DNA of 49,143 nt, taken from positions 1-49,143 of the forward strand of contig CANPZD010000008.1 in NCBI GenBank assembly GCA_947589085.1, read 5' to 3'. This document shows positions 1 through 8,585 of this stretch, piece after piece. Under the pieces are notes generated by a model. That model was not told the origin of the DNA and did no database searches. It saw nothing but the letters and a program-made list of their open reading frames with translations. Each line of letters opens with the position of its first letter. The stretch's first letter is position 1. A program made the position numbers and the translations under genes. Origin of the DNA: an uncultured Clostridia bacterium (GTDB lineage Bacteria > Bacillota > Clostridia > Christensenellales > Borkfalkiaceae).

Positions 1-384
1 GTGCAAAAACTCTTTGAACTCCTTGTTTTCCTCGGAGTTTTTCACGGCTTCGATATTCGCTTTGTCCTGCTCGTGCTGACGGCGGGCGTTTTCGCCCATT
101 TGCTCGAATGCTACCTTGAATTTTGCGATGATGCCTTTGGTATGGCAAAATTCCTCGAATTGTTTGGTGATCTCTTCCTGACTGACTGCATAGCCTGCAT
201 TGTAGTTTTCCATTTTGTGTTTTCTCCTTATTTCTATAAATTTTGTGTTTTTCTCGGAATGTTTCAAAAGTATCTCAAATTGCTCCTCGTAAGTTTTAGC
301 CGACAGAAACTCATTGAGGTCGTCCATAGTCAGCGCCGCATCGTCATCTGCCGATTGTTTTACGATTTTGATTTTCTTTGCCAT
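1..384 (-). CDS. Unknown protein, 3' part outside the window
   Basis: Open frame of 128 codons on the minus strand, running off the left edge without a stop. I chose the ATG at 384 because a good ribosome site (GGAGGAAG) lies just before it. An in-frame ATG at 213 also has a ribosome site (AAGGAGAAA), so a shorter product starting there is possible. The protein is charged and lysine/glutamate-rich with no membrane segment; residues 58-128 look helical, with many E, K, Q and A. I do not recognise the family. It is divergent from the TetR gene, and its codons are more A/T-ending than those of the housekeeping genes downstream, which may mean accessory origin. Confidence 0.6.
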   Translation of the reverse strand, partial: MAKKIKIVKQSADDDAALTMDDLNEFLSAKTYEEQFEILLKHSEKNTKFIEIRRKHKMENYNAGYAVSQEEITKQFEEFCHTKGIIAKFKVAFEQMGENARRQHEQDKANIEAVKNSEENKEFKEFLH

Positions 385-458
385 AACTTCCTCCGCATCC
401 TTTGATAAAAGTTTAGCACCGTTTTTTAGAAAACACCACAACACAAATCCCAAAAAGT

Positions 459-494
459 GTCGGTTTCAGAAGAGTTCTTCGGAAAGAAACCGAC
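459..494. promoter_or_regulatory. Inverted repeat, candidate operator
   Basis: Nine-base arms GTCGGTTTC (459-467) and GAAACCGAC (486-494) separated by 18 bases, between the divergent gene at 384 and the TetR promoter at 511-539. TetR-family regulators commonly bind such palindromes next to their own gene, so autoregulation is plausible. The wide spacing is unusual for one TetR dimer, and it could equally be an RNA hairpin. Confidence 0.35.
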
Positions 495-510
495 GAAGCA
501 CATTTTATAT

Positions 511-539
511 TTGTGTTTTACGGGGGAATATGCTATAAT
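511..539 (+). promoter_or_regulatory. Sigma-A promoter of the TetR operon
   Basis: TTGTGT (511-516), 17-base spacer, TATAAT (534-539). The start codon of the regulator is at 558 behind AAAGGAG. Confidence 0.75.
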
Positions 540-557
540 ACAACAAAGGAGTAAAGC

Positions 558-1151
558 ATGAACAAATCCGAAGCCAAATTCCATAACACCGCCGTAAAGA
601 TGGACGACGCGCTCGTTTTACTACTCGAACAAAAGGAGTTTTCCGATATTTCCATTATGGATGTATGCGAAAAGGCGGGCGTCAACCGCTCCACCTTCTA
701 TGCGCATTACGGCAATCTTTACGACCTCTTGAAGGAGACGCAGGAGCGCGCCGTTTCGGAATTTTTCGTATCGTTCGGTGCCTCCTTCGGTGCGGCGGAT
801 TTCTCCAAAATGACGGCAGACGAACTCGTCTTTATCTCCCCGCAATACCTTGTGCCGTACCTTACCTTTGTCAAAAAGAACAGGCGGCTGTATGAAGTGT
901 ACAACAATTCGGGCGCATTTCAAATCGGGGAAATGGATAAACAGCTCATTGAGAACATCTTCGTCCCGATCTATGCAAAAAACGGCGTGACGGATAAGCG
1001 CATCGTCGAATATATGTCTCGCTACTTTATCAGCGGCGTTACCGCCATTACGATGGAATGGGTGAAGCGCGGGTGCGAGGACGATATTCTGTTCATCTGC
1101 GAAGTCATCTCCATTTGCGTGCGCCCGTCGATGAAAGCGCCTTTGAAATAA
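558..1151 (+). CDS. TetR/AcrR-family transcriptional regulator
   Basis: A 197-residue one-component regulator. The N-terminal helix-turn-helix is clear: residues about 25-60 contain the segment around 'ISIMDVCEKAGVNRSTFYAH', typical of TetR proteins (the recognition helix ends in STFY-H). The C-terminal 120 residues form the ligand/dimer domain, whose ligand cannot be predicted. The ATG at 558 follows AAAGGAG at 7-base spacing. The membrane protein gene starts 5 bases after its stop, so the two are co-transcribed, and the membrane protein is probably the main regulated partner. Confidence 0.92.
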   Translation: MNKSEAKFHNTAVKMDDALVLLLEQKEFSDISIMDVCEKAGVNRSTFYAHYGNLYDLLKETQERAVSEFFVSFGASFGAADFSKMTADELVFISPQYLVPYLTFVKKNRRLYEVYNNSGAFQIGEMDKQLIENIFVPIYAKNGVTDKRIVEYMSRYFISGVTAITMEWVKRGCEDDILFICEVISICVRPSMKAPLK

Positions 1152-1156
1152 AAAAC

Positions 1157-2074
1157 ATGAAAAGACTACTCGAATTTCTCAAAAAGCCGCCGCTGTGGTT
1201 TTTACTCGTTCTTGCCGTCACCGGGATCGGCGGGGCTGTGGGCGGAACGCTCTTTCTCACGAAAGAGAATTTGTATTCCTATATGCTATGGGGATATGTC
1301 TTTCTCGGCGTGATGGCTGTGAGCGTCGGCTACTGCATTTACGGCTTTATCAAGACATTTCCCGCTTTGAATGAGCGAATTTTGAAATGGTCTGAAAATA
1401 AGCCATTTTGGAACAGAGTTTTCACCGAATACGGCTTCCGCGCGATTCTGTTCTCCGTCGGCTCCTTTGCGATCAATCTTGCGTTCGCCGTCTATAACGG
1501 CTCGGTCGCCATTGTCATCCGCTCGGTTTGGTTCGGCGCGCTCGCCGCTTACTATGTGCTTTTGATCGTGCTTCGCGGAATCATTCTTATTTATCACGCT
1601 ACCCGCAGGAAAGCCGTCAAAGCGGGGCAAACGGAAGAAAGTACTCAAATGAAAGATACGCGCGTTTACCGTGTTTGCGGGATTGGGTTGCTACTTCTGC
1701 CGATTGCGCTTTCCTTTGCCATTTTGCAGATGGTGCGGGCAAACGATTCGTTTGTCCATACGGGCATTACAATCTACGTCTATGCGATCTACGCTTTTTA
1801 TAAGATCATCGTGTCGATTTACAATTTCGTCAAAACAAGGCAAAGCAGCGAAATGACGGTGCGGGCGGCGAAAAATATCAATCTTGCCGACGCTTTTGTG
1901 TCTATTCTCGCCTTGCAAACGGCGATGTTCCACGAGTTCAGCACGAAAAATGCCATAGGCATCGCCACCATGAACGCGATCACGGGCGCGATCGTCTGTG
2001 CGCTCACCGCCGCGCTTGGTATTTTTATGATTATCATTGCCGCGAAAAACACGAAAAGGGGATCCAAGCCATAA
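1157..2074 (+). CDS. Polytopic membrane protein co-transcribed with TetR regulator
   Basis: 305 residues starting at ATG 1157, 5 bases after the regulator's stop. The frame is open further upstream, but that part lies within the regulator gene and is not expected to be translated. There are about seven to eight hydrophobic segments, roughly at residues 12-34, 42-64, 90-112, 117-138, 172-192, 200-220, 247-265 and 270-292, linked by short charged loops. I recognise no transporter motif. Clostridial TetR genes are often paired with such proteins, suggesting a role in efflux or envelope stress, but this is inference. No strong terminator follows; the next gene has its own promoter. Confidence 0.8.
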   Translation: MKRLLEFLKKPPLWFLLVLAVTGIGGAVGGTLFLTKENLYSYMLWGYVFLGVMAVSVGYCIYGFIKTFPALNERILKWSENKPFWNRVFTEYGFRAILFSVGSFAINLAFAVYNGSVAIVIRSVWFGALAAYYVLLIVLRGIILIYHATRRKAVKAGQTEESTQMKDTRVYRVCGIGLLLLPIALSFAILQMVRANDSFVHTGITIYVYAIYAFYKIIVSIYNFVKTRQSSEMTVRAAKNINLADAFVSILALQTAMFHEFSTKNAIGIATMNAITGAIVCALTAALGIFMIIIAAKNTKRGSKP

Positions 2075-2089
2075 GCCGTAAAAATTATC

Positions 2090-2118
2090 TTGACAGATTC
2101 CGAAAAGCGTATTACTAT
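2090..2118 (+). promoter_or_regulatory. Sigma-A promoter of the esterase lipoprotein gene
   Basis: TTGACA (2090-2095), 17 bases, TACTAT (2113-2118), about 40 bases upstream of the ATG at 2158. Confidence 0.75.
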
Positions 2119-2157
2119 TGAAGATATCAAAAATCAAAGTTTTACGGGGAGAAAAAA

Positions 2158-3489
2158 ATGAGCCGCGCAAACAGACGGCGTCGGGATTTTGCAAAGATAA
2201 AACAGCGGAGCGCGTTTTCGGTTGCGGCGATCGCGCTGCTCGCCCTGACCTTTTCCGCGGCGATCGGCGCATGTTCGTCGAAAAAAAACGCGGTGACGCT
2301 ATCGTTTCAGGCGACGGTGGCAAAGGGCGTCCCGCAGGGGACGAAGGTTTCGATCGGATCCGAACTGAACGAATGGGATCCGAGGGATTCCGCATGGTAT
2401 GCGACGCAGCTCGACGAGACGCATTTCAGCCTTGATATCACGTTGGGCGGGGAATGGATCGGGCGGGAGATCGCGTACAAATGGACGCTGCAATATCCCG
2501 AAAGTACGGGGAACGGCTGGGAATATTACGAGAACGTCTCCGCAGCCGCGGCGGACGCTTCCGGAAACCGAACCTATCGGATCAAAAGGGGGGCGAATCA
2601 AATCAACGATGCCGTAACATTCCCGGACCGCCGGGAAGAATCAAAGGGTACCGTCACTTGCGGAACGCTCGAAGTGATCGAAATGGACATGCCGCAGTTT
2701 TCCGACGGGCGCAAGCGCAAGATCCGCGTCTGGCTGCCCGACGGATATGACGAAGCGGATCGAAGTAAGAGATATTCCGTCTTATACATGCACGACGGGC
2801 AGAATCTCTTTGATGCGGCAACGTCCTTTTTGGGCGAATGGAAAGTGGACGAATCGCTTACCCGGCAGATGAAAGCAGGGTATGAATCCACGATTGTCGT
2901 CGGGATCGACAACGGGGAATCGGAGCGCTTCAACGAACTTTCGCCGAGTTGGGCGCTGAGCGATTTGGGCAAAGAATATATTTCCGCCCCCGCCGGCGAA
3001 AAATATGCGGAATTTATCGTAAGTACCGTAAAGCCCTACATCGATGCGCATTATAACACGGATCCGCGGCGCGAAAAAACCGGCGTGGGAGGCAGTTCGA
3101 TGGGCGGGATCATATCTCTGTTCATGGCCATAAAATATGCCCATGTTTTCGATTACGGCATAATTTTTTCCCCGGCCTTGCACGTTTACGAACAGGACGC
3201 GTTGGATCGTTTCTTCGAACGTTATTCTTTTACCGTGCCGCAGCTTCCGAAACTCTACCTGTTCGCGGGGGAGAAAAGGGGCGGATCACAGGCCGCATCG
3301 CCCTATGATGAATCATGTATTTCGCAATATGTCGGATCCGTCAAAGAGAATCTGATGGGCAGAAATTATCCCGGGCAGCTCATCGGAACGTGCACGGATC
3401 CCAACGGATATCACAACGAAAATACCTGGGCGAAAGCATTTCCCTCGGCGCTGCAATGGCTGAGCGAAGTCCGCGGGAACGGCGGTTGA
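2158..3489 (+). CDS. Lipoprotein with CBM20-like domain and EsteraseD-type alpha/beta hydrolase
   Basis: 443 residues. A basic N-terminus and hydrophobic stretch (residues 18-36) end in a lipobox I-G-A-C with Cys39, so the protein is probably a surface lipoprotein. Residues about 45-155 look like a starch-binding CBM20-type beta-sandwich (pattern ending in ELNEWDP). Residues about 165-443 match the putative esterase / feruloyl-esterase-like family: 'YMHDGQNLFD' near residue 215, a G-S-S-M-G elbow with nucleophile Ser314, and a likely catalytic His419 in 'GYHNENTW'. The substrate may be an esterified polysaccharide such as acylated starch or hemicellulose, but specificity is not visible. The start is set by GGGGAGAAAAAA just before ATG 2158. 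It is a single gene with its own promoter and terminator. Confidence 0.88.
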   Translation: MSRANRRRRDFAKIKQRSAFSVAAIALLALTFSAAIGACSSKKNAVTLSFQATVAKGVPQGTKVSIGSELNEWDPRDSAWYATQLDETHFSLDITLGGEWIGREIAYKWTLQYPESTGNGWEYYENVSAAAADASGNRTYRIKRGANQINDAVTFPDRREESKGTVTCGTLEVIEMDMPQFSDGRKRKIRVWLPDGYDEADRSKRYSVLYMHDGQNLFDAATSFLGEWKVDESLTRQMKAGYESTIVVGIDNGESERFNELSPSWALSDLGKEYISAPAGEKYAEFIVSTVKPYIDAHYNTDPRREKTGVGGSSMGGIISLFMAIKYAHVFDYGIIFSPALHVYEQDALDRFFERYSFTVPQLPKLYLFAGEKRGGSQAASPYDESCISQYVGSVKENLMGRNYPGQLIGTCTDPNGYHNENTWAKAFPSALQWLSEVRGNGG

Positions 3490-3502
3490 CCTGTGCGAAC
3501 GC

Positions 3503-3538
3503 CGCGGCGGGATCACGACGCCGCGTTTCTTTCTTTTT
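3503..3538 (+). terminator. Rho-independent terminator after the esterase gene
   Basis: Stem CGCGGCG (3503-3509) / CGCCGCG (3519-3525), 9-base loop, followed by a T-rich tail interrupted by C. Confidence 0.7.
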
Positions 3539-3625
3539 GACTTACAATACGATCATGATGAAACTTTTCCCCGCGGCGCCGCGCTCGGCCGTCGGTATGA
3601 TCCGGGGGAGAAAGGAGGCTTCGAA

Positions 3626-4177
3626 ATGCGCAAAACCAAAAAAATTCAGATGCAGATCCTGCAAAAATACTTTTCGATCCGGGATAACGTGGCGACGCTT
3701 ATGCTCGTGTATGATACGTTTGCGGAACTTGTTAATCAGAATTTCGGGGGCGATAATATCGAAAAGCTGAACGATAAGCTGTTTTCGGATATCTATGAAG
3801 CCGTATCGCTGCTGCCCAAGCAATTCAAATTGAATTTACAGATCGCGATCAAAGATTTCGGCGAATACACGCAGAGCGATTGCGAAAAAATCATCAGGCA
3901 GAATATCTACCTGATGGCCTATCGCACGATCAAAGCCAATCATCGCAAGTCGGTCAACGGTTGGTCGCTGATCGGCGTCGGCGCCGTCATTCTGATCGTG
4001 AGCTACTTTCTGCGCAAGTATGATTTATGGTTCGATCTGGTGAACATAAGCGGCACGCTGTTCGTTTGGGAAGGCGTAAATATGGCGTTTCTGGAGCGGA
4101 ATCTCGAGCATAAAGCGACGAAAAAGCTCGCAAGAGCCATACAGAACATCACCATAGAGAAAGCGGCGCAGGAATAA
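3626..4177 (+). CDS. Small membrane protein of unknown function
   Basis: 183 residues, starting at ATG 3626 behind a strong AGAAAGGAGG site. The N-terminal 110 residues are soluble and helical (many K, D, Q, L). Two hydrophobic segments follow at about residues 113-130 and 136-155, then a charged C-terminal helix. I do not recognise the family. It stands alone and converges on the minus-strand hydrolase gene at 4247. A weak GC-rich hairpin (4199-4204 / 4214-4219, stem CCCGGC/GCCGGG, no T-run) lies between the two. Confidence 0.75.
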   Translation: MRKTKKIQMQILQKYFSIRDNVATLMLVYDTFAELVNQNFGGDNIEKLNDKLFSDIYEAVSLLPKQFKLNLQIAIKDFGEYTQSDCEKIIRQNIYLMAYRTIKANHRKSVNGWSLIGVGAVILIVSYFLRKYDLWFDLVNISGTLFVWEGVNMAFLERNLEHKATKKLARAIQNITIEKAAQE

Positions 4178-4246
4178 GCGCCGCCCTCGGTATGGGATCC
4201 CGGCGAAAATGCGGCCGGGCCGTGACTTTGCGCCGAAGCGCGAATG

Positions 4247-5242
4247 TTATTTGCGATCGAAATTCTTTTTGAAAAACGCTTCGATCTGATCGAACGGGAT
4301 CACGTCAAGCCTGTCATACAAATCGGTATGCACGGCGTTCGGAATGATCAGCAGCTCCTTGTTTGCCGTGTATTTGCTGTTCTTCGTCATAGCGGCATAG
4401 GCGTCTTTCGAGAAATAGCAGGAGTGCGCCTTTTCGCCGTGGACGATGAGCACCGCGCTGCGGATCTCGTTGCTGTACGCAAGAATGGGCATATTGAGGA
4501 ACGAGAGCGCGGAAGTCTTGTTCCAGCCTTCGTTGCTGTTGAGGGAACGGGCATGGTAGCCGCGTTTCGTCTTATAGTAATCGTAATAGTCCTTGACGAA
4601 GAAGGGCGCGTCGTCGGGCAAGGGATCGACCACGCCGCCCGCGCGTTCGTAATTTCCGTTTTGATAGTCCGCCGTGCGCTGTTTGTTCAGCGCATTTTTG
4701 ATTTCAAAGCGCTCTTCTTCGCTGTCGTCCGCGTCGAAATATCCCTTGGCGTTCACCCTCGTCATATCGTACATGGTGGAGGCGACCGTCGCTTTGATCC
4801 GCGTATCCATCGCCGCGGCGTTTAACGCCATGCCGCCCCAGCCGCAGATCCCGATGACGCCGATCTTTTCGGGATTGACGTCTTTCCGGCAGGAAAGATA
4901 GTCGACTGCGGCCGAGAAGTCCTCGGTGTTGATGTCGGGCGAGGCGACGTATCTCGGCTGTCCGCCGCTTTCGCCCGTAAAGGAGGGATCGAAAGCGATC
5001 GTAAGAAAGCCGCGCTTTGCCATTTCCTGCGCGTACAGTCCGGACGCCTGTTCTTTCACCGCGCCGAACGGCCCGCAGACCGCGATCGCGGGCAGCGGTT
5101 CCGCCGCCTGTTTCGGGCGGTACGCGTCGCAGGCAAGCGTGATCCCGTAACGGGTATGAAATGTCGCCTTTTCGTGAAATACTTCTTCGCTCTTGGGGAA
5201 AGTTTTGTCCCATTCGCTCGTTAAAAACAATTTGTCCTGCAT
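4247..5242 (-). CDS. Alpha/beta hydrolase, dienelactone-hydrolase-like (YcjY type)
   Basis: 331 residues from ATG 5242, preceded by CGGGAGGAA, which lies within the end of the upstream acetyltransferase gene. The fold signature is clear: 'AVCGPFGAVKEQ' near residue 54, a nucleophile elbow G-I-C-G-W-G with Cys133 in place of Ser, and a C-terminal 'IPNAVHTDLYD' supplying the His. Cys as nucleophile is seen in dienelactone hydrolases. The substrate is unknown. It shares an operon with the acetyltransferase (2-base gap). The open frame extends far upstream, but that part reads the acetyltransferase gene in another frame and is not real. Confidence 0.88.
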   Translation of the reverse strand: MQDKLFLTSEWDKTFPKSEEVFHEKATFHTRYGITLACDAYRPKQAAEPLPAIAVCGPFGAVKEQASGLYAQEMAKRGFLTIAFDPSFTGESGGQPRYVASPDINTEDFSAAVDYLSCRKDVNPEKIGVIGICGWGGMALNAAAMDTRIKATVASTMYDMTRVNAKGYFDADDSEEERFEIKNALNKQRTADYQNGNYERAGGVVDPLPDDAPFFVKDYYDYYKTKRGYHARSLNSNEGWNKTSALSFLNMPILAYSNEIRSAVLIVHGEKAHSCYFSKDAYAAMTKNSKYTANKELLIIPNAVHTDLYDRLDVIPFDQIEAFFKKNFDRK

Positions 5243-5244
5243 AA

Positions 5245-5820
5245 TTATTCCTCCCGGATGAATTTTATGATCTTTGCGGGCACGCCGAGGGCAACGGCGT
5301 TTGCGGGCACGTCTTTCGTGACGACGGCACCCGCGCCGATCACCGCGCCGTCGCCGATCGTGACTCCCGGCAAAACGGTTGCGTGCGCGCCGATCCAGAC
5401 CCGATTTCCGATCTTGACGGGCGCAGGCAGCATATTTGCGCGCCGTTCGGGGTCCGGATCGTGATTGAGCGTTGCTATGACGACCTGCTGCCCGATCAGA
5501 ACGTCGTCGCCAATCTCGATCCCGCCCTGATCCTGAAAACAGCAGCCGGAATTGATAAAGACATGTTTTCCGACCGAAATGTTCAAGCCGTAATCGGCAA
5601 AAAACGGCGGGAACAGCCCGAACGTCTCGTCTTTTTCTTTTCCGATCAGCGCAAAGAAGAGCGTTCTGAGCCGATCCGGCCGATGATAGGATCGGTTGAT
5701 CTTTGCAGTGTACTTCAAAGCGCGCTGCGACATTTCGTGCATATAAAGATGCATCTTGGAACCTGCTTCGATGTAGGTCCGTTTTGCCATTTCCGCAAGA
5801 AACGTTTCTCTGTCCATCAT
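5245..5820 (-). CDS. Maltose/galactoside O-acetyltransferase-like (LbH hexapeptide repeat)
   Basis: 191 residues, acetyl-CoA-dependent sugar O-acetyltransferase. The N-terminal helix region (residues 1-60) matches the Mac domain. The C-terminal left-handed beta-helix contains hexapeptide repeats such as '[13 protein letters not shown]' and '[18 protein letters not shown]', with the active-site His in '[12 protein letters not shown]'. Two adjacent ATGs (5820 and 5817) follow GGGAGG; the first is used here. It is transcribed with the downstream hydrolase. Acetylation by one and ester cleavage by the other is a tempting but unproven pairing. Confidence 0.92.
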   Translation of the reverse strand: MMDRETFLAEMAKRTYIEAGSKMHLYMHEMSQRALKYTAKINRSYHRPDRLRTLFFALIGKEKDETFGLFPPFFADYGLNISVGKHVFINSGCCFQDQGGIEIGDDVLIGQQVVIATLNHDPDPERRANMLPAPVKIGNRVWIGAHATVLPGVTIGDGAVIGAGAVVTKDVPANAVALGVPAKIIKFIREE

Positions 5821-5840
5821 TGCCTCCCGATCTCAACAAT

Positions 5841-5869
5841 AGAATAAGGCGCAAAAACAGATATGTCAA
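5841..5869 (-). promoter_or_regulatory. Promoter of the acetyltransferase-hydrolase operon
   Basis: Read on the minus strand: TTGACA (5869-5864), 17 bases, TATTCT (5846-5841), about 20 bases before the ATG at 5820. Confidence 0.7.
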
Positions 5870-5986
5870 GCGAATTGAATATCGTGGGCACGTATAATTT
5901 GCTCTACAATGCTTAATGCGGCAATCGACGCGCGGCAGCGCCGCCGAACTCGTTTGAGAAAAGGATCCTAAAACGGCGCGAAAACA

Positions 5987-6015
5987 TTGAAAAAAGTGGC
6001 GCATTGTGATATAAT
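5987..6015 (+). promoter_or_regulatory. Sigma-A promoter of tadA
   Basis: TTGAAA (5987-5992), 17 bases, TATAAT (6010-6015). The promoter occupies the first codons of a longer open frame, which excludes the upstream starts and supports ATG 6065. Confidence 0.85.
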
Positions 6016-6064
6016 GTCATCATCGCCCGAAGTCGGAGGACGGCGGGAAGTTGAGGGAAACATC

Positions 6065-6520
6065 ATGCAGTTGAAATTTATGCGCGAGGCCTTGCGCCTT
6101 GCCCAAAAAGCGAAGGCGGCGGGGGAAGTGCCCATCGGCGCCGTGGTGGTCGTCGGCGGAAAGATCGTCGGCAGAGGGTACAATCTTCGCACGAAATTGC
6201 AGATGGCGACGCAGCATGCGGAGATCCGCGCCATCGACCGCGCGTGCCGCAAACTGCGCTCGTGGCGTTTGGAGGGGGCGGAGATCTATGTCACGCTCGA
6301 ACCCTGTCCCATGTGTATGGGGGCGATCCTGAATGCCCGCATCGAACGCGTGTATTTCGGAGCATATGAGCAAAAGGGCAGAAGTCTCACAAGAGAGCTT
6401 GCGAGCGCCAATCTTCTCAATCACACGGTAGAGGTGGAGGGCGGCGTTCTCGAAGAGGAATGCGCGCAGGTTCTCACCTCCTTTTTCAGCGAAATGCGCG
6501 CACGGGAAAAGATGAAATAA
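6065..6520 (+). CDS. tadA: tRNA adenosine(34) deaminase TadA
   Basis: 151 residues, usual length for TadA. It converts adenosine 34 to inosine in tRNA-Arg(ACG). The zinc and catalytic motifs are intact: H51-A-E53 and P-C81-P-M-C84, with the typical start 'MQLKFMREALRLAQKA'. ATG 6065 is chosen because the tadA promoter's -10 box ends at 6015; GAGGGA precedes the start. It is a single gene ending in a strong terminator and is divergent from the acetyltransferase operon. Confidence 0.96.
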   Translation: MQLKFMREALRLAQKAKAAGEVPIGAVVVVGGKIVGRGYNLRTKLQMATQHAEIRAIDRACRKLRSWRLEGAEIYVTLEPCPMCMGAILNARIERVYFGAYEQKGRSLTRELASANLLNHTVEVEGGVLEEECAQVLTSFFSEMRAREKMK

Positions 6521-6541
6521 TCCGGCACGATAAATGTTGCG

Positions 6542-6578
6542 GCCGCTGCGTTCCTACAGAGCGCAGCGGCTATTTTTT
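6542..6578 (+). terminator. Terminator of tadA
   Basis: Perfect 9-bp stem GCCGCTGCG (6542-6550) / CGCAGCGGC (6562-6570) followed by TATTTTTT. Confidence 0.92.
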
Positions 6579-6657
6579 GATTTCTTTAGTATTTAGATTA
6601 TTATCGAAATAATAAAATTTACCGAAAAACGATAGAATTTTTATAAAAAATTAAAAT

Positions 6658-6695
6658 AAACCCGTTATTTCGATAAATTTCGAAATAACGGGTTT
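6658..6695 (-). terminator. Terminator of the minus-strand ABC-F gene
   Basis: A perfect 16-bp stem (6658-6673 / 6680-6695) with a 6-base loop. Read on the minus strand, it ends in TATTTTAATTTTTT, and it lies 3 bases beyond the ABC-F stop. The adjoining AT-rich stretch 6595-6657 holds nothing else I can name, apart from an imperfect copy of the stem core (TTATCGAAATAA, 6601-6612). Confidence 0.88.
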
Positions 6696-6697
6696 AT

Positions 6698-8554
6698 TCA
6701 AATGAGCGTGCCGTATTCCCGATAGAGTTCTTCGCTTTCGCGGTGAAGCGCGTCGAGGCGGGCTACGGCGTCGCGCACTTTTACATAGTCGGAAGCGCAT
6801 GCGGCGAGCCGTTCGTTCCATTCTGCCTCTTCCGCTTCGATCGCTTCCAATCTCGTCTCGATCTCCTTGATCCGTGCGCGGATCTGCGCCTGTTTGGCGC
6901 GCTCTTCCCGGGAGCGATAGCTCTCGGATCTCGGCCGCTCGGCGCGCGGGGGTTCGTCCGCGACGGAAACGCTCTTCCTTGCGGCAAGGAATTCATCGTA
7001 ATTTCCGGGAAAACGGGACAATTTTCCGTTTTCGATCCAGCAAACGGAAGTTGCGACGGATTCGATAAATCGGCGGTCGTGCGAGACGAAGAGCAGGGTC
7101 CCGTCGTACGCGGCAAGCGCGGTTTCGAGCGCTTCGCGCGCCGGAAGATCGAGGTGATTGGTCGGTTCGTCGAGAACGAGCAGATTGGCTCTCGCCGTTT
7201 CCAAAATCGCAAGCTGCAATTTGGCGCGCATGCCGCCCGAAAGTTCTTTTACGCGCTTTGCGATATCCTCCGCAAAGAGTCCCGCGCGGGCGAGCGTACT
7301 TCTCACTTCCGTCTGCGAGAGGGCGGGGCAGTGTTCCCAAAGCGCGTCGAGAACGCATTCCTCGGGATCGAGATCCGCGTTTTCCTGGTCGAAATAGGCG
7401 GGTTTTACGAGCCGTCCGCATTTGACGCGGCGGTCGTTCGAAAGCAAAAATTTGATCAGCGTGCTCTTGCCCGTGCCGTTGTCGCCGACGAGCGTGCATT
7501 TTTCCCCGCGCATTAACGTAAAGGAAGCGTCGGAAAGCAGCGTTTTTCCGTCTACGGCGAGATCGAAATGCTCGGCGGTCAGCACCTTTTCATACGGTTT
7601 TTCCTCGGCGGAAAAGCAAAAGCGCGGCGGCTGCGGAGGCGGCAGCGGTTTTTCGAGCACCTCCATGCGCTCCAAACGGTTCACGCGGGAGAGCGCGCTC
7701 TTTGCGGTCGTTGCGCGCACGAGATTGCGGTCGACATAGTCTTTGAGCCGCGCGATCTCCTCCTGCTGTTTTTCATAGGCGCGCAGCTCTTCTTTGAAGC
7801 GTTCCGCTTTCAGCGGCTTATACGCGGAATAGTTTCCCTTATAGGAAGTGATTTTTCCGCGTTCCAATTCGAGGGTGCGCGCCGTGAGTTTATCGAGAAA
7901 ATATCGGTCGTGTGAAACGACGAGGATCGCGCCGCGATAGGAGAACAGGTACTCTTCGAGCCAGAAGAGGGTTTTTACGTCGAGATGGTTGGTGGGTTCG
8001 TCGAGAACGAGCAGTTCCGGCTCCTCCAGCAGGAGTCGGCAAAGTTTCAATTTAGTCCGCTCACCCCCGGACATGGTATCCACGTTTTGGTTGAAAACGT
8101 TCTGAAATCCCATTCCGCAGAGCACGGTGCGGATGCGTACGTCGCAGTTGTAGCTGTCGCGCGCGGCGATGCGTTTGTGCAGACTTTCAAGGCGCGCGGC
8201 AAGGATCTCCGCCGTCTTTCCGGAGGCGGAGGCAAGCTCGCGTTCCGTTTCCCGAAGCCGTTCGATCAGCTGTTCGTCCTCGCGGAACACTTCCTTCATT
8301 GCGCCGTAAACGGTGGAATGGGAATCGAATCCTCCCGTCTGTGCGAGATACCCGATGCGGATCCCGTTTTTCCGCACGATCTCGCCTGCGTCCGGCGTCA
8401 ATTCGCCGAGCAGAAGCCGAAGGACGGTGGTTTTTCCCTCCCCGTTGCCGCCGATCAGCCCGACGCGTTCTTTTTCGTGCAATTCGAAAGAGGCGTTCTG
8501 CACGGTGGGAACGCCGTCATAGCCGAATGTTACGTCACGGAAGCCGACAAGCAT
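6698..8554 (-). CDS. ABC-F family ATPase, both ATP sites intact
   Basis: 618 residues, two ABC domains and no membrane segments. ABC-F proteins act on the ribosome (translation factors or antibiotic protection). NBD1 has Walker A G-N-G-E-G-K-T (residues 36-42), signature M-S-G-G-E-R and Walker B followed by DEPTNHLD. NBD2 has G-D-N-G-T-G-K-S-T, L-S-G-G-M-R and again DEPTNHLD. The linker is charged ('YEKQQEEIARLKDY'), and the C-terminal 80 residues form an Arg/Glu-rich coiled coil. Start ATG 8554 has GGAG upstream; earlier in-frame starts would add a Ser/Phe-rich tail unlike the family. The subclass (Uup-like or resistance) cannot be fixed by eye. Confidence 0.93.
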   Translation of the reverse strand: MLVGFRDVTFGYDGVPTVQNASFELHEKERVGLIGGNGEGKTTVLRLLLGELTPDAGEIVRKNGIRIGYLAQTGGFDSHSTVYGAMKEVFREDEQLIERLRETERELASASGKTAEILAARLESLHKRIAARDSYNCDVRIRTVLCGMGFQNVFNQNVDTMSGGERTKLKLCRLLLEEPELLVLDEPTNHLDVKTLFWLEEYLFSYRGAILVVSHDRYFLDKLTARTLELERGKITSYKGNYSAYKPLKAERFKEELRAYEKQQEEIARLKDYVDRNLVRATTAKSALSRVNRLERMEVLEKPLPPPQPPRFCFSAEEKPYEKVLTAEHFDLAVDGKTLLSDASFTLMRGEKCTLVGDNGTGKSTLIKFLLSNDRRVKCGRLVKPAYFDQENADLDPEECVLDALWEHCPALSQTEVRSTLARAGLFAEDIAKRVKELSGGMRAKLQLAILETARANLLVLDEPTNHLDLPAREALETALAAYDGTLLFVSHDRRFIESVATSVCWIENGKLSRFPGNYDEFLAARKSVSVADEPPRAERPRSESYRSREERAKQAQIRARIKEIETRLEAIEAEEAEWNERLAACASDYVKVRDAVARLDALHRESEELYREYGTLI

Positions 8555-8585
8555 AAATTCATCTCCGGGGAAAAAGACTGTGATT

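Noticed and set aside
4199-4219. GC-rich hairpin between the converging genes at 4.2 kb as terminator
   Set aside because: Only 6 bp and no T-run on either strand.
5245-6004. N-terminal extension of the minus-strand hydrolase
   Set aside because: This part of the frame reads the acetyltransferase gene in another phase; the ATG at 5242 has its own ribosome site.
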